Shown one piece after another: positions 26,329 through 34,993 of a stretch of 64,000 nucleotides of DNA (position 1 is the stretch's first letter; each line of letters begins with the position of its first letter). The position numbers and the translations under genes are program-made. The DNA is from Bifidobacterium sp. ESL0732 (GTDB lineage Bacteria; Actinomycetota; Actinomycetes; Actinomycetales; Bifidobacteriaceae), in the NCBI RefSeq assembly GCF_029395535.1, contig NZ_CP113920.1:310001-374000 (forward strand), written 5' to 3'. Under the pieces are notes generated by a model. That model had not been told where the DNA came from, made no database searches, and was given only the letters and a program-made list of their open reading frames with translations.

Positions 26329-26462
26329 GGCGTCCGCCGCTAACGAAGCTGTTACGGGATTGACGTTTTAAAGGAAAACGAGATTCCGGCAAGAGCGAAG
26401 GAGCCGCGAACGCAGCCCGGCATCGTGAACCAATAACGGCAATGAAGCGAAAGGGGCCGACG

Positions 26463-28250
26463 ATGGCTGACAAAATCAATGCATCCGACGCGATGATCAA
26501 GGTACTTGAGGATTGGGGCGTGAATCATATCTTCGGGCTTCCCGGAGGGTCGTTCGACTCGACGATGAACGCGTTGCACAACCGGCGCGATACCATGAAA
26601 TACATTCAGGTACGCCACGAGGAGGCCGGTGCGCTGGCCGCTGCGGGCGAGGCCAAATTCACCGGCAAGATCGGTGTATGCTTCGGCTCCGCGGGTCCTG
26701 GTGCCGTCCACCTCCTCAACGGTCTCTATGACGCGAAGCATGACCATGCGCCGGTACTGGCACTGGTTGCCCAGGTGCCCACCGCGAAAATGAACACGGA
26801 TTATTTCCAGGAGATTGACGAAGCGCCGATTTTCGAGGATGTCTCCGTATATGACCGCACGGTGATGACCGCCGAACAGCTGCCGGCTGTCGTCGATCAG
26901 GCCATCCGTCAGGCTTACGAGCATTCCGGCGTCGCTGTGGTCGTCATTCCGAAGGATTTGGGTTGGGCGCCGATTGACGATGTCGTCTATTCCACCGCCC
27001 ACGATTTCTCGCAGGGAAAGCTGTGCATTCAGCCTGATCGCGAGGACGTGGCTGAGGCTGTCAGGATCTTGAACGAGGCGGAACGCCCGTTGATTTACTT
27101 CGGTGCCGGTGCCAAGGACGCGGCAGAAGAGCTTGTGACCCTGTCGGACAAGATGAAGATTCCGATGATGTCGTCGGCGCTGGGTGTCGGCGTGCTGCCA
27201 GAAGACCAGAAGGCCTACGTGCGCAGCGCCGGCCGCGTGGCCACCAAACCCGGCGTGGACGCGGCTTTCTCCGCCGATGCCGTGCTGTTCATCGGCACCA
27301 ACATGCCCTTCACCTCCTACTTTGTCCATCCGAACGCCAAGTTCATCCAGGTGACCATCAAGCCCACCGATATCGGCAAGCGTCACCATGTCGACCTCGG
27401 CATCGTGGCGGACGCCAAGGCGATGCTGAAGGCCATGATTGAGATCGCCCCGAGCGTGGACTCGCGTCCTTATTACGACGTGATAGTTGAGGATCTTGCC
27501 AATTGGAACGAGTGGTCGGCCGCCCGCGAGGACCTCGATACGACGCCGCTCGAGCCCGATACCGTCTTTGCGCGCATCAACCGCAACGCCGAGCCCGACG
27601 CCATCTTCGCCGTGGACGTCGGCAACGTGACCATTGATGGCTACCGCATGCTCAAGGTGAGCCCGGAACAGAAGATCTCGACTTCCGCGTGGTACGCCAC
27701 AATGGGTTATGCCGTGCCGGCCGCCATCGGCGCGCAGGAAAGCTACCCCGGCCGCCAGGTCTTCTCCATCAGCGGCGACGGCGGGTTCGCGATGAACATG
27801 CAGGACATCTTGACGCAGGTCAAGTATCACGAACCGATTATCAACATCGTGCTGACCAACAAGGCGCTCGGCTTCATCGAGGGTGAGCAGGATGATATCG
27901 ACCAGCCGCATTCCGGTGTCGATCTGATTGACGCCAGCTATGCCGACGCGTGCACGGCGCTGGGGGCGAAGGGCTTCGAGGTCCGTACACTCGCCGAGCT
28001 GGACGATGCGTTCGCCCAGGCGGTCGCGAACCACGACGGTCCGAGCGTCATCGACGTGAAGATCTCCGGCATCCGTCCGCTGCCCGTTGAGCAGCTGGTG
28101 CTTGATGTCGACGAACGCCATACCCAGGCCGACGTCGACGAATTCGCACGTACCTATCACTCAGAAGGTCTGGTGTCCATCAGCAAGTTGCTTGGCAAGC
28201 ACGGGTTGGATAGTCATATCGAGCCGCTGAAGCAGTTCGGTTCGGTCTGA
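26463..28250 (+). CDS. pox: Pyruvate oxidase (TPP- and FAD-dependent)
   Basis: The 595-residue protein follows lactobacillal pyruvate oxidase closely: FGLPGGSFDSTMNAL, YIQVRHEEAGALAAAGEAK (TPP-activating Glu near 53-54), GKIGVCFGSAGPGAVHLLNGLYDAK, and the C-terminal TPP motif GDGGFAMNMQDILTQVKYHE...NKALGF near residues 437-470. The reaction turns pyruvate, phosphate and oxygen into acetyl phosphate, CO2 and H2O2. That would couple to the acetate kinase route used by bifidobacteria. ATG 26463 follows AAAGGGG at 8 bp; an in-frame ATG at 26442 is less well placed. A LacI-like operator lies upstream. Acetolactate synthase is the main alternative, but the GSF/RHEEAGA features favour Pox. Confidence 0.87.
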   Translation: MADKINASDAMIKVLEDWGVNHIFGLPGGSFDSTMNALHNRRDTMKYIQVRHEEAGALAAAGEAKFTGKIGVCFGSAGPGAVHLLNGLYDAKHDHAPVLALVAQVPTAKMNTDYFQEIDEAPIFEDVSVYDRTVMTAEQLPAVVDQAIRQAYEHSGVAVVVIPKDLGWAPIDDVVYSTAHDFSQGKLCIQPDREDVAEAVRILNEAERPLIYFGAGAKDAAEELVTLSDKMKIPMMSSALGVGVLPEDQKAYVRSAGRVATKPGVDAAFSADAVLFIGTNMPFTSYFVHPNAKFIQVTIKPTDIGKRHHVDLGIVADAKAMLKAMIEIAPSVDSRPYYDVIVEDLANWNEWSAAREDLDTTPLEPDTVFARINRNAEPDAIFAVDVGNVTIDGYRMLKVSPEQKISTSAWYATMGYAVPAAIGAQESYPGRQVFSISGDGGFAMNMQDILTQVKYHEPIINIVLTNKALGFIEGEQDDIDQPHSGVDLIDASYADACTALGAKGFEVRTLAELDDAFAQAVANHDGPSVIDVKISGIRPLPVEQLVLDVDERHTQADVDEFARTYHSEGLVSISKLLGKHGLDSHIEPLKQFGSV

Positions 28251-28322
28251 GTTCTGATGCCTGTCGGCCGCTTAAGAAATAAGCAAGTGATATAGGAAGT
28301 AATACGTAAGTTGTATAGCACC

Positions 28323-28416
28323 TAAGCGGCATGGCACACGTTTGATATAGTGCGCAACCATAGAGCATATAAGCGGTATGGAACGGACTATAACGCAAAA
28401 TGGCACACAGGCGGTA
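28323..28416. repeat. Degenerate 47-bp direct repeat, two units
   Basis: TAAGCGGCATGG at 28323 and TAAGCGGTATGG at 28370 start two related units that also share a GATATAGTGCGCAA/GACTATAACGCAA block. The gap 28251-28644 has no gene that I can support; apart from this repeat it should hold the promoter of the next transporter gene. Confidence 0.45.
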
Positions 28417-28644
28417 ATCTAAACGGTTTCTTGTGATTGGGCTCACGAGTTTCTGTCGGGTTGCCGCCTGCGTCCTATTTTTGTGTTGCGTTTTAGGCTT
28501 AAGCTGCGTTATCGGCCAGCGTAGTGTCGCCATTTTTTGCCGTCCGAATCACGGAAAATATTGCTTGCCACCGCGCGTTGCGATGCGTTTTGTCTATGAT
28601 AAATACTGACTGTTTACGACATCCGATACGAGGAGCGTGCGAGC

Positions 28645-30345
28645 TTGATTCGGTCTCAACGAGGAGACAACCAGACGCGACCTCAGCGATCACAATCTGC
28701 AGGAATACAATCTGTGCAATCGCAATTTACGCAAACTCCGTCGGCGCGAACGCATCCTGACCAAAATAATGATACGAAAATAAAACCTCGCCCGCGTCGT
28801 CATCCGCACCGCCACTCCCGTCACGACCCGATTACGCTCGGCAACGCCGTTGGTTACGGCATCGGCGACATCTACGGCGGCGGCCAGCTCACACTTATCG
28901 GCACCTACCTGGTTCTGTTCTGGACTCGTTTTTACGGCATGTCCATCTCCGTGGCGCAAGCAGTGGTCGGCTTGAGCGCCATCATCAGCGGTGTCGCGGC
29001 ACTTTCGTTTGGTATCCTCGGCGATAATCTTTATCGCTTCCCAATTGGTCGTCGTTTTGGTCGCCGCCATTTGCTGCTGATGGTGGTGCCACCGCTTATT
29101 TTGGTCGGTATCCTCCTTTGGATTCCAGGCCTGCCCTTCGCGCTCTATTTTCTGGTTTATATCATGTGGGTCACCGTCGCCCAGCTTTTCGCTTCGGCCT
29201 ACAACACGCTGCCCGGCGAAATGGCGTATGGTTTCGATGACCGCACCAAGCTTTCGACGGTCCGTCTGCTGATTTCCGGGGCTTCCGGCACGCTGATTCT
29301 GCTGATCGGGGGAGGCACTCTTTCGATATTCGGCGAGCACCGGCCGCTGGGCTACATGATTTTCACTATTGCCATCACGATTTGCTTTGCCCTTGCTGTT
29401 TTCGTCTGCTGGAAGAGTACGTGGGAGATGTCGCCCGAAGAAGCGGGATTCGGACAGTATGCCGAGGCTAATAGTTCTGCAAGACGTGGGAACGAGGAGA
29501 GCCATCTCTCGATTCATGACGAAGTCAAGCTCTGGCGACATCGCCTTGCCGTCATGTTCCGCGAATATGCCAGCACGTTGCGTATCGCAATTTTCCGCCG
29601 CCATTTGGCGCTCTACCTGCTCATGCTCACCGCCGGCGACGTGTTCAGCCAGACCTTCGTGTTCTTCGTCATCTACGACTGGAACAAGTCTGCCGCATTC
29701 GCCTCGCTGCTTCTGAGCTCTGGCATCATCACCGTGCCGCTGACACCGTTGTTTGGCGTGGCCATGACCAAGATTGGCCCGAAACGCATGTATCAGGGCA
29801 GCTTCGCCGCGAGCATCATTGGCCTGATTTGGATCTTCGCGGCCTGGCGTTTGGCTGGCGAATTGCCGGAGCCGTGGTGGACGGTGTTCGCGGTTGCGGG
29901 CGCGCTGTTCTTCTTCATCGTCAAGGCGCCTTCAGGCTACCTGCCGTGGGCGGTCTTTCCGTTCATCGCCGACGTCGATCAGGTCGTTTCCGGCAAATAC
30001 CGTGCTTCGACTTTCAGCGGCATACAGGCCGGGTTCCGTCAGCTGGCTTCAGGATTTTCTGCGATAGCCGTGGGAGCCGTGCTCGGATTTGTCGACTTCG
30101 ATTCCTCGCGTCGCGTGCAGACGACGTTGGCGTGCAATGGCTTGGGAGCCTTGATGATTGGCTGGTATGCGCTCTCTATCGTCATCTGTATGATCGTCGT
30201 GCGCCGTTTCAACCTCGATAAGCACACGGATGGCATCGCTTTGGCCGAGTCCGCTCGAGTTGCTTCCGGCGGAGACCCGCACGATGTCGATCCGACGGTT
30301 CGCGCCACGTTAGAGGACCTGACTGGACAGCCTTACGGGCGGTGA
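28645..30345 (+). CDS. GPH-type (MelB-like) sugar:cation symporter
   Basis: The 566-residue protein has about 12 transmembrane segments. The opening TLGNAVGYGIGDIYGGGQLTLIGTYLVLFWTRFYGM and the loop GDNLYRFPIGRRFGRRHLLLM fit glycoside-pentoside-hexuronide symporters. The first ~65 residues are polar, Gln/Thr/His/Arg-rich and poorly conserved. The TTG start at 28645 is supported by GAGGAG 9 bp upstream; a start nearer the first segment cannot be excluded. A second polar loop (~270-310) divides the two halves. Substrate is unknown; no sugar hydrolase lies next to it. The stop is followed by a hairpin that also ends the tRNA gene on the other strand. Confidence 0.8.
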   Translation: MIRSQRGDNQTRPQRSQSAGIQSVQSQFTQTPSARTHPDQNNDTKIKPRPRRHPHRHSRHDPITLGNAVGYGIGDIYGGGQLTLIGTYLVLFWTRFYGMSISVAQAVVGLSAIISGVAALSFGILGDNLYRFPIGRRFGRRHLLLMVVPPLILVGILLWIPGLPFALYFLVYIMWVTVAQLFASAYNTLPGEMAYGFDDRTKLSTVRLLISGASGTLILLIGGGTLSIFGEHRPLGYMIFTIAITICFALAVFVCWKSTWEMSPEEAGFGQYAEANSSARRGNEESHLSIHDEVKLWRHRLAVMFREYASTLRIAIFRRHLALYLLMLTAGDVFSQTFVFFVIYDWNKSAAFASLLLSSGIITVPLTPLFGVAMTKIGPKRMYQGSFAASIIGLIWIFAAWRLAGELPEPWWTVFAVAGALFFFIVKAPSGYLPWAVFPFIADVDQVVSGKYRASTFSGIQAGFRQLASGFSAIAVGAVLGFVDFDSSRRVQTTLACNGLGALMIGWYALSIVICMIVVRRFNLDKHTDGIALAESARVASGGDPHDVDPTVRATLEDLTGQPYGR

Positions 30346-30350
30346 AACCA

Positions 30351-30381
30351 AAAATCCGCAGAACCTTGCGATTCTGCGGAT
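30351..30381 (-). terminator. Terminator of tRNA-Lys
   Basis: ATCCGCAGAA (30354-30363) pairs with TTCTGCGGAT (30372-30381); on the minus strand the stem is followed by a run of four to five T. It lies 9 bp beyond the tRNA 3' end and may also end the convergent symporter transcript. Confidence 0.8.
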
Positions 30382-30389
30382 GTTATCTG

Positions 30390-30463
30390 TGCCCCCACGG
30401 GGATTCGAACCCCGGACACGCTGATTAAGAGTCAGCTGCTCTAACCAGCTGAGCTATAGGGGC
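30390..30463 (-). tRNA. tRNA-Lys (anticodon CTT)
   Basis: Read on the minus strand, a 74-nt cloverleaf begins GCCCCTATAGCTCAGC and ends GTGGGGGCA. The acceptor stem GCCCCTA/TGGGGGC (one G-T), the anticodon stem GCTGA/TCAGC with loop CTCTTAA (anticodon CTT) and the T arm CGGGGTTCGAATCCCCG are complete. CCA is not encoded. I see no attachment-site duplication or integrase near it. The following gap up to 31068 is about 600 bp, AT-rich in 30640-30990, and shows no gene. Confidence 0.95.
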
Positions 30464-31068
30464 GCTGGTCTTAAACTACAAGAGCCAAGAGAACAGTATA
30501 CATACGCTTTAGATATTGTGCAAGGCGGTGTGTCGCCTATTGCCAGACGCGTTCGCGGCGTTGGCTGCCATTCTTCGAACCGTGGGTATTCGGTTTTGGC
30601 GCTTGGTGGCAGTATTGGTTCCCGATAATGCTTCATCATCACTTATAAAAACGTTTGCCGAGATTTGTTCAATTGTTTTAGTGGTGGATAATTTTTTGGT
30701 GAGTAGAGAGTCTTGTGTACTTTAGGCGGCTTCTAGTTTTTTCTGGATTATCGAAGATAGCTGATGGAACCGGAATTTCCTAAGCTGGTTTTATTGGCGG
30801 CATATAGCTGTTTTTTAGGTCAAAAATCAGACAATCATTGAGTTAAAAAAGTGATTTCCGTAACAAAATCTATCGAAAAATAAGAAATAATCAAAATCGG
30901 AATGTCTTTATCATTCAGTGAGTTACACTTCTTCTTATCGAATATGGATAAGTTCAACGTTTCGAACATATCATTTTCGAGACATGACTAAGAACGATAG
31001 ATGTTCTGTGCCTGAACCACATGGCTGTGTGAAGGTGCCGTTCGTCGTACATTCGAGAAGGAAGAATA

Positions 31069-31800
31069 ATGGAATTCTCACTTAGTGCAAAGCTGGCTGC
31101 CGAATTCATCGGCACCGCCTTCCTGATGATATTCGGAAACGGCGCGGTCGCCAATACCGAACTCAAGGGGACGAAAGGCCACGGCACCGGCTGGCTCAAC
31201 ATAGCGATGGGCTATGGTTTCGGCGTCATGTTCCCGGTGATGATGATCGGCTCGGTCTCCGGCGCGCATATCAACCCCGCGATGACCATCGGCCAGGCGG
31301 TCAACGGGCTCTTCCCGTGGTCCGAAGTCATGCCCTATATAGTCGCCCAGCTTCTGGGTGCGGCGGTCGGCCAACTCGTCATCTACTTCACCTACCTTCC
31401 GTATTACAAGATGGAGACCAGTCCTGACGCTATTTTCGCGACCTTCAGCACCACCGAAGCCACTGGCAACAAAGTCGTCTACTTCGCCAACGAGCTTCTG
31501 GGCACCCTCGTCCTCGTGCTCGGCGCCCTCTGCATGCTCTCCCTGCCTTGGGGCAAGAAGGACCCGGCCGCCGCGGCCATCGTCGTCGGTCTCATCGTCT
31601 GGGGCCTGGTGACCTCCATGGGCGGCTCCACCGGTCCCGGCCTCAACCCGGCCCGTGACCTCGTGCCCCGCTTCCTGCACTGGATCCTTCCCATCCCGAA
31701 CAAGGGTGGCTCTCGCTGGGGTGAGGCTTGGATTCCGGTCGTGGCCCCGATTATCGGCGCTATCATCGGTGCGTGGATTTTCAAGGTCTGCTTCGGCTGA
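31069..31800 (+). CDS. Aquaporin / glycerol facilitator (MIP family)
   Basis: The 243-residue protein has six hydrophobic segments and both pore half-helices: SGAHINPAMTIGQAVNG (NPA 1, ~residues 66-70) and GPGLNPARDLVPR (NPA 2 followed by Arg-Asp). The Asp after NPAR and the overall spacing point to the aquaglyceroporin branch, which passes glycerol and similar small solutes. AAGGAAG precedes ATG 31069. No glycerol kinase lies next to it. The long AT-rich upstream gap may carry regulation, but I see no defined operator. A strong terminator follows. Confidence 0.9.
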   Translation: MEFSLSAKLAAEFIGTAFLMIFGNGAVANTELKGTKGHGTGWLNIAMGYGFGVMFPVMMIGSVSGAHINPAMTIGQAVNGLFPWSEVMPYIVAQLLGAAVGQLVIYFTYLPYYKMETSPDAIFATFSTTEATGNKVVYFANELLGTLVLVLGALCMLSLPWGKKDPAAAAIVVGLIVWGLVTSMGGSTGPGLNPARDLVPRFLHWILPIPNKGGSRWGEAWIPVVAPIIGAIIGAWIFKVCFG

Positions 31801-31843
31801 TCGGTCAAAGTCGTAAAACTACGTTTCTCATAACCCAACAGTG

Positions 31844-31889
31844 GTGGCGCGGTCTGCGATTTGGCAGGTCGCGTCACTTTTATTTTTTA
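31844..31889 (+). terminator. Rho-independent terminator after the aquaporin gene
   Basis: GTGGCGCGGTCTGC pairs with a GCAGGTCGCGTCAC arm (three G-T pairs) around a short loop and is followed by TTTTATTTTTT. Confidence 0.85.
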
Positions 31890-32003
31890 TATTTTGCGCG
31901 AATTATCTAGAATAACGAAAATCAGCGATATGGGATTTTCCTTCGTCATGAAGAATATCTATTATTGTCCCCGTAACCATTGAAACCTGAGCGGGGAGAA
32001 GAC

Positions 32004-33266
32004 GTGACACGTAAGCGACCGACGGACTCGGGATTCCCGCGAGGTAAGGGGCCGAAAGGCAAGTCAGCGACGTCTGCTGCTCAGGCATCCGTGATTGCCA
32101 GGAAAGTCTCCAAGGGAATTCAAACCTGTGCGCGTTGGCTTGGCAGGGTTCTGCTTGCTGCGATTCGTGGATTTAACCATGCTGTGCGACGTGGCTTCCA
32201 TACCGTCCGTGATTTTTTGGGATTGCGTGGGTCAAAGAATGCGGGCAGCTTAGGCAGGCCAAGCAGTTCGGTTGGCTCGGCTGGCAAAAACACTTCGTCC
32301 CGGCGGCGGAAGGCGTCGCAAAATGTTCGTAATCCTGACGTCGACAGTGAATTTGGCATTTCCGAGATATCGCAAGGTTTCATCGGTTCGGTGCTTGGAT
32401 CCGAAACCGATGAAAGCTCCGCGCAAAAGAGTTACGCAAGAAAATCGACCAGAACAAACTCGAGGCCGGTGGCGAAATCCGTCTATCTGGTGCGTCGCAT
32501 TGCCGTTTTGGTCGTGGCTTTGGTAGTGGTCATCGCCATTGTTTTCGGCTGCAGGGCGGCGATTTCGGCCATTGGTCATCGTCACGATTCCTCTGCTTAT
32601 CAAGGTTCTTCCCAAGCTTCCCAGCAACGGGGTTCCCGGAAGTCCGGCAGCAAGAGCAAGCCCCCCAAGCCGAACCAGGCCGAAGTGAAGTTGCAAGAAC
32701 CGCTGAGCGACCAGGCGCGTGCCACGATGCTTGCCAAGGCGCAGGCGACGGTGGCTGCAAGCGGCAAGCCGGCACACCAGTATTCCTACTGCGTCAGCAC
32801 CAAGGGTGATGTGGGCGGATCGAAGGTACAGAGGGAATTCGAAAACAGCATTTTCCGCACGCTGAACGACCCGCGCGGTTGGCCGCGTGCCGGTGCGACT
32901 TTTACGTATAGCAGCGATTCCAGCAATTGCGATTTCGTCATTTATCTTTCGCAGCCATCTCTGATGACATCGTTCTCGGGCGATTGCTCCGACGAATACA
33001 GCTGCCGCGTGGGAGACAACGTCATCATCAACGAGGATCGCTGGAACGGTGCCACCACGCAGATGCTGAAGGCCGGAATGTCGCTTAGTCGCTACCGCAT
33101 CATGGTCATCAACCACGAGGTCGGTCATCGTCTCGGCCACATCGACAACGAACCCTCCTGCCCCGCGCCCCAAGCCCCGGCGCCACTGATGCAGGAGCAG
33201 TCGATGAGCCTGCGCGGATGCATTCCCAACGAGTGGCCCACGGATTCCGAGCTCTGGATTCAATGA
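32004..33266 (+). CDS. Secreted/membrane-anchored DUF3152 protein with zincin-like motif
   Basis: The 420-residue protein has a basic, low-complexity N-terminal region, one transmembrane segment near residues 160-185 ([23 protein letters not shown]) and an outer C-terminal domain. That domain contains [20 protein letters not shown], an HExxHxxxxH-like zinc site, and several Cys, as in the actinobacterial DUF3152 family. The activity is unproven; a metallopeptidase is plausible from the motif. GTG 32004 is chosen because GGGGAGA lies just upstream; the frame is open from 31980. The stop overlaps the start of the GluQRS-like gene (ATGA), so the two are translationally coupled, although no functional link is obvious. 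Confidence 0.8.
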   Translation: MTRKRPTDSGFPRGKGPKGKSATSAAQASVIARKVSKGIQTCARWLGRVLLAAIRGFNHAVRRGFHTVRDFLGLRGSKNAGSLGRPSSSVGSAGKNTSSRRRKASQNVRNPDVDSEFGISEISQGFIGSVLGSETDESSAQKSYARKSTRTNSRPVAKSVYLVRRIAVLVVALVVVIAIVFGCRAAISAIGHRHDSSAYQGSSQASQQRGSRKSGSKSKPPKPNQAEVKLQEPLSDQARATMLAKAQATVAASGKPAHQYSYCVSTKGDVGGSKVQREFENSIFRTLNDPRGWPRAGATFTYSSDSSNCDFVIYLSQPSLMTSFSGDCSDEYSCRVGDNVIINEDRWNGATTQMLKAGMSLSRYRIMVINHEVGHRLGHIDNEPSCPAPQAPAPLMQEQSMSLRGCIPNEWPTDSELWIQ

Positions 33267-34666
33267 GCGGGCGGGTTGGCCGTTTCGCACCTACTCCTTC
33301 CGGTCGCATGCACATCGGCAACATCTACGCGATGCTGGCCGCGTGGCTTTCGGCGCATGCCGGGGATGGTTCTGAAAATGGTGCTCAAGGGCAACAAGGC
33401 AAAGTCCTGCTGCGCATCGAGGACGTTGACGGGCCGCGAGCAGTGAAGGACGCCGACAAATGGATCATGGACGATCTGCATTGGCTCGGGCTCGACTGGG
33501 ACGGTGAACCGGTCTACCAGTCGCAGCGCACGGAGATCTACGAGGAAGCGTTGCGCTCGCTGAAATCGGTGGATTTGGGAGATGTCGTTTCGATGGATGT
33601 GGCTCATGCGGGTTCACAGAATTTTTCGACGTGCGATTTTGATGGTTCCGGTGATGTGTCGAATAGACGGGATCGCTTGCAAGGCAAGGTTGTGCAAGAC
33701 GGTGCTGAATGTTCGTATTCTGGTAAAGATTCGGTTTTGGATGGTCCGTTGGCCTCTGGTGATTTCCCGTTGGTCTATCCGTGTTTCTGCTCGCGAGCCG
33801 ATTTGCGCGCAGCATTGGCGCCGCAGGAGGGTGACCGGTTCTTGATTTATCCCGGGACGTGTCGGAATCTCTTGACCGAACATCCCGACGAAGTGTACTC
33901 GCGGCTTGAGGCCGGCAAGCGTCATTCGTGGCGTATAGCAGTGCCCGAAGAAGGCGCGCCTGAAAGCATCGTCACCTTTGATGACCGCATATTCGGCAGG
34001 CAACGTTTCGATTTGCCTCGTCGGGTCGGCGACACTGTGATTCGTCGTTCCGATGGCATCTTCTCCTACCAGCTGGCAGTAGTGGTTGACGACCTGTTGA
34101 TGGGGGTCAATGACATCGTTCGCGGTCGCGATTTGCTGCGTTCCACGGCACTGCAGATTTGGATTCGCAGGGCGTTGGTTGCGTCCGGTTTCCCCGCAAA
34201 ATACGGAATTGCTGTCAAGCATGATTCGAATGAAAGCAATAATTGTAATACTTTACAATTGGATAATACTCAATTTGTAGATAATCGTAACGCTTCAAAA
34301 CCCAATGATTTCAAGACGTGTAAGGCTGGCTCGACGGCGGGATGCCCAGCCTATGCGCACCTCCCGCTGATCGATGACCCAACCGGCGTTCGCTTGGCCA
34401 AACGCAAGCGTTCGCTTGATATCGGCACTTTGCGGGCGGCTGGGGTCAAGCCAGAGCAAATTATAGGGTATTGTGCGTGGTTGCTTGGCATCCGCGCTCC
34501 GCAACGTGTCCACATGCCGGACGCTTCCGAACCGGTCGTCATGAGTGCCCGAGAGGCCTTGCAATGCTTCACTTGGCGTGATGTTCATGCGGACAAATCC
34601 GACCGTATTCTTGCGGCGAATTGGGCAAACGAATTTGACAGGCACAAAAGCGGAAGTGTAGCGTAA
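33263..34666 (+). CDS. gluQ: Glutamyl-Q tRNA(Asp) synthetase-like enzyme with large insertions
   Basis: The protein is 467 residues against ~300 for the family. It keeps the class I synthetase core: [22 protein letters not shown] (HIGH-type motif), [26 protein letters not shown], the zinc ligand pattern [11 protein letters not shown]...YPGTC, ELA-like [25 protein letters not shown] and the KMSKS equivalent [18 protein letters not shown]. It lacks the anticodon-binding domain of GluRS. Family members attach Glu to queuosine in tRNA-Asp. Two unconserved stretches interrupt the core: ~66 codons at 33571-33768, before the zinc site, and ~45 Asn/Lys-rich codons at about 34217-34350. The ATG overlaps the upstream stop. 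Whether this organism makes or salvages queuosine is not visible here. Confidence 0.82.
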   Translation: MSGRVGRFAPTPSGRMHIGNIYAMLAAWLSAHAGDGSENGAQGQQGKVLLRIEDVDGPRAVKDADKWIMDDLHWLGLDWDGEPVYQSQRTEIYEEALRSLKSVDLGDVVSMDVAHAGSQNFSTCDFDGSGDVSNRRDRLQGKVVQDGAECSYSGKDSVLDGPLASGDFPLVYPCFCSRADLRAALAPQEGDRFLIYPGTCRNLLTEHPDEVYSRLEAGKRHSWRIAVPEEGAPESIVTFDDRIFGRQRFDLPRRVGDTVIRRSDGIFSYQLAVVVDDLLMGVNDIVRGRDLLRSTALQIWIRRALVASGFPAKYGIAVKHDSNESNNCNTLQLDNTQFVDNRNASKPNDFKTCKAGSTAGCPAYAHLPLIDDPTGVRLAKRKRSLDIGTLRAAGVKPEQIIGYCAWLLGIRAPQRVHMPDASEPVVMSAREALQCFTWRDVHADKSDRILAANWANEFDRHKSGSVA

Positions 34667-34679
34667 GAGCCAATAATTG

Positions 34680-34957
34680 AACACTATAAACCGATGAAGC
34701 GGGGAAGTAGACGGAAACGCGCGATGAGCGAGCCCGGGATGGTGAGAGCCGGGACGAGATGCGAACCGTTGAGTGGGCCGCTGAGGGCGCACCGATTGGC
34801 CGGATGATTTCGACTATGAGGCTGCGACGTAAAGCATACGTCAGTTGCTTCAGACGTGTTGGCGTCTGAAAGGGCACGGGAAACCGTGAACCAAGGTGGC
34901 ACCGCGGGCTATTTGCTCGTCCTTGGCTGTAATTGACAGCTGGGACGGGCTTTTTTA
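34680..34957 (+). promoter_or_regulatory. T-box riboswitch leader of the trp operon
   Basis: AAGGTGGCACCGCGG (34893-34907) is the conserved T-box bulge sequence that pairs with the uncharged tRNA end. Upstream are stem I features: GAAGCGGGGAAGTAGA, the distal GGGATGGTGAGAGCC loop, and a candidate Trp specifier TGG at 34774-34776 (in GAGTGGGCC). Downstream, GCTCGTCC-TTGGCTGT and ACAGCT-GGGACGGGC form a terminator followed by six T (34915-34956). Low charged tRNA-Trp would favour antitermination and trpE expression. The T-box is certain; the specifier is my reading, supported by the trp genes that follow. Confidence 0.9.
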
Positions 34958-34993
34958 GTCCCAAAATGAGGCGAAGGCCTTGAGGAGGTGCCC

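Noticed and set aside
26352..28160. A 602-codon open frame on the minus strand opposite pyruvate oxidase
   Set aside because: Antisense shadow of a well-matched enzyme gene; His/Arg/Gly-rich without family features.
30390..30463. tRNA-Lys as an integration site
   Set aside because: No integrase, no duplicated 3' end and no foreign gene block on either side.
30464..31068. Small genes in the AT-rich gap before the aquaporin gene
   Set aside because: Open frames there are short, lack ribosome sites and have no recognisable features.
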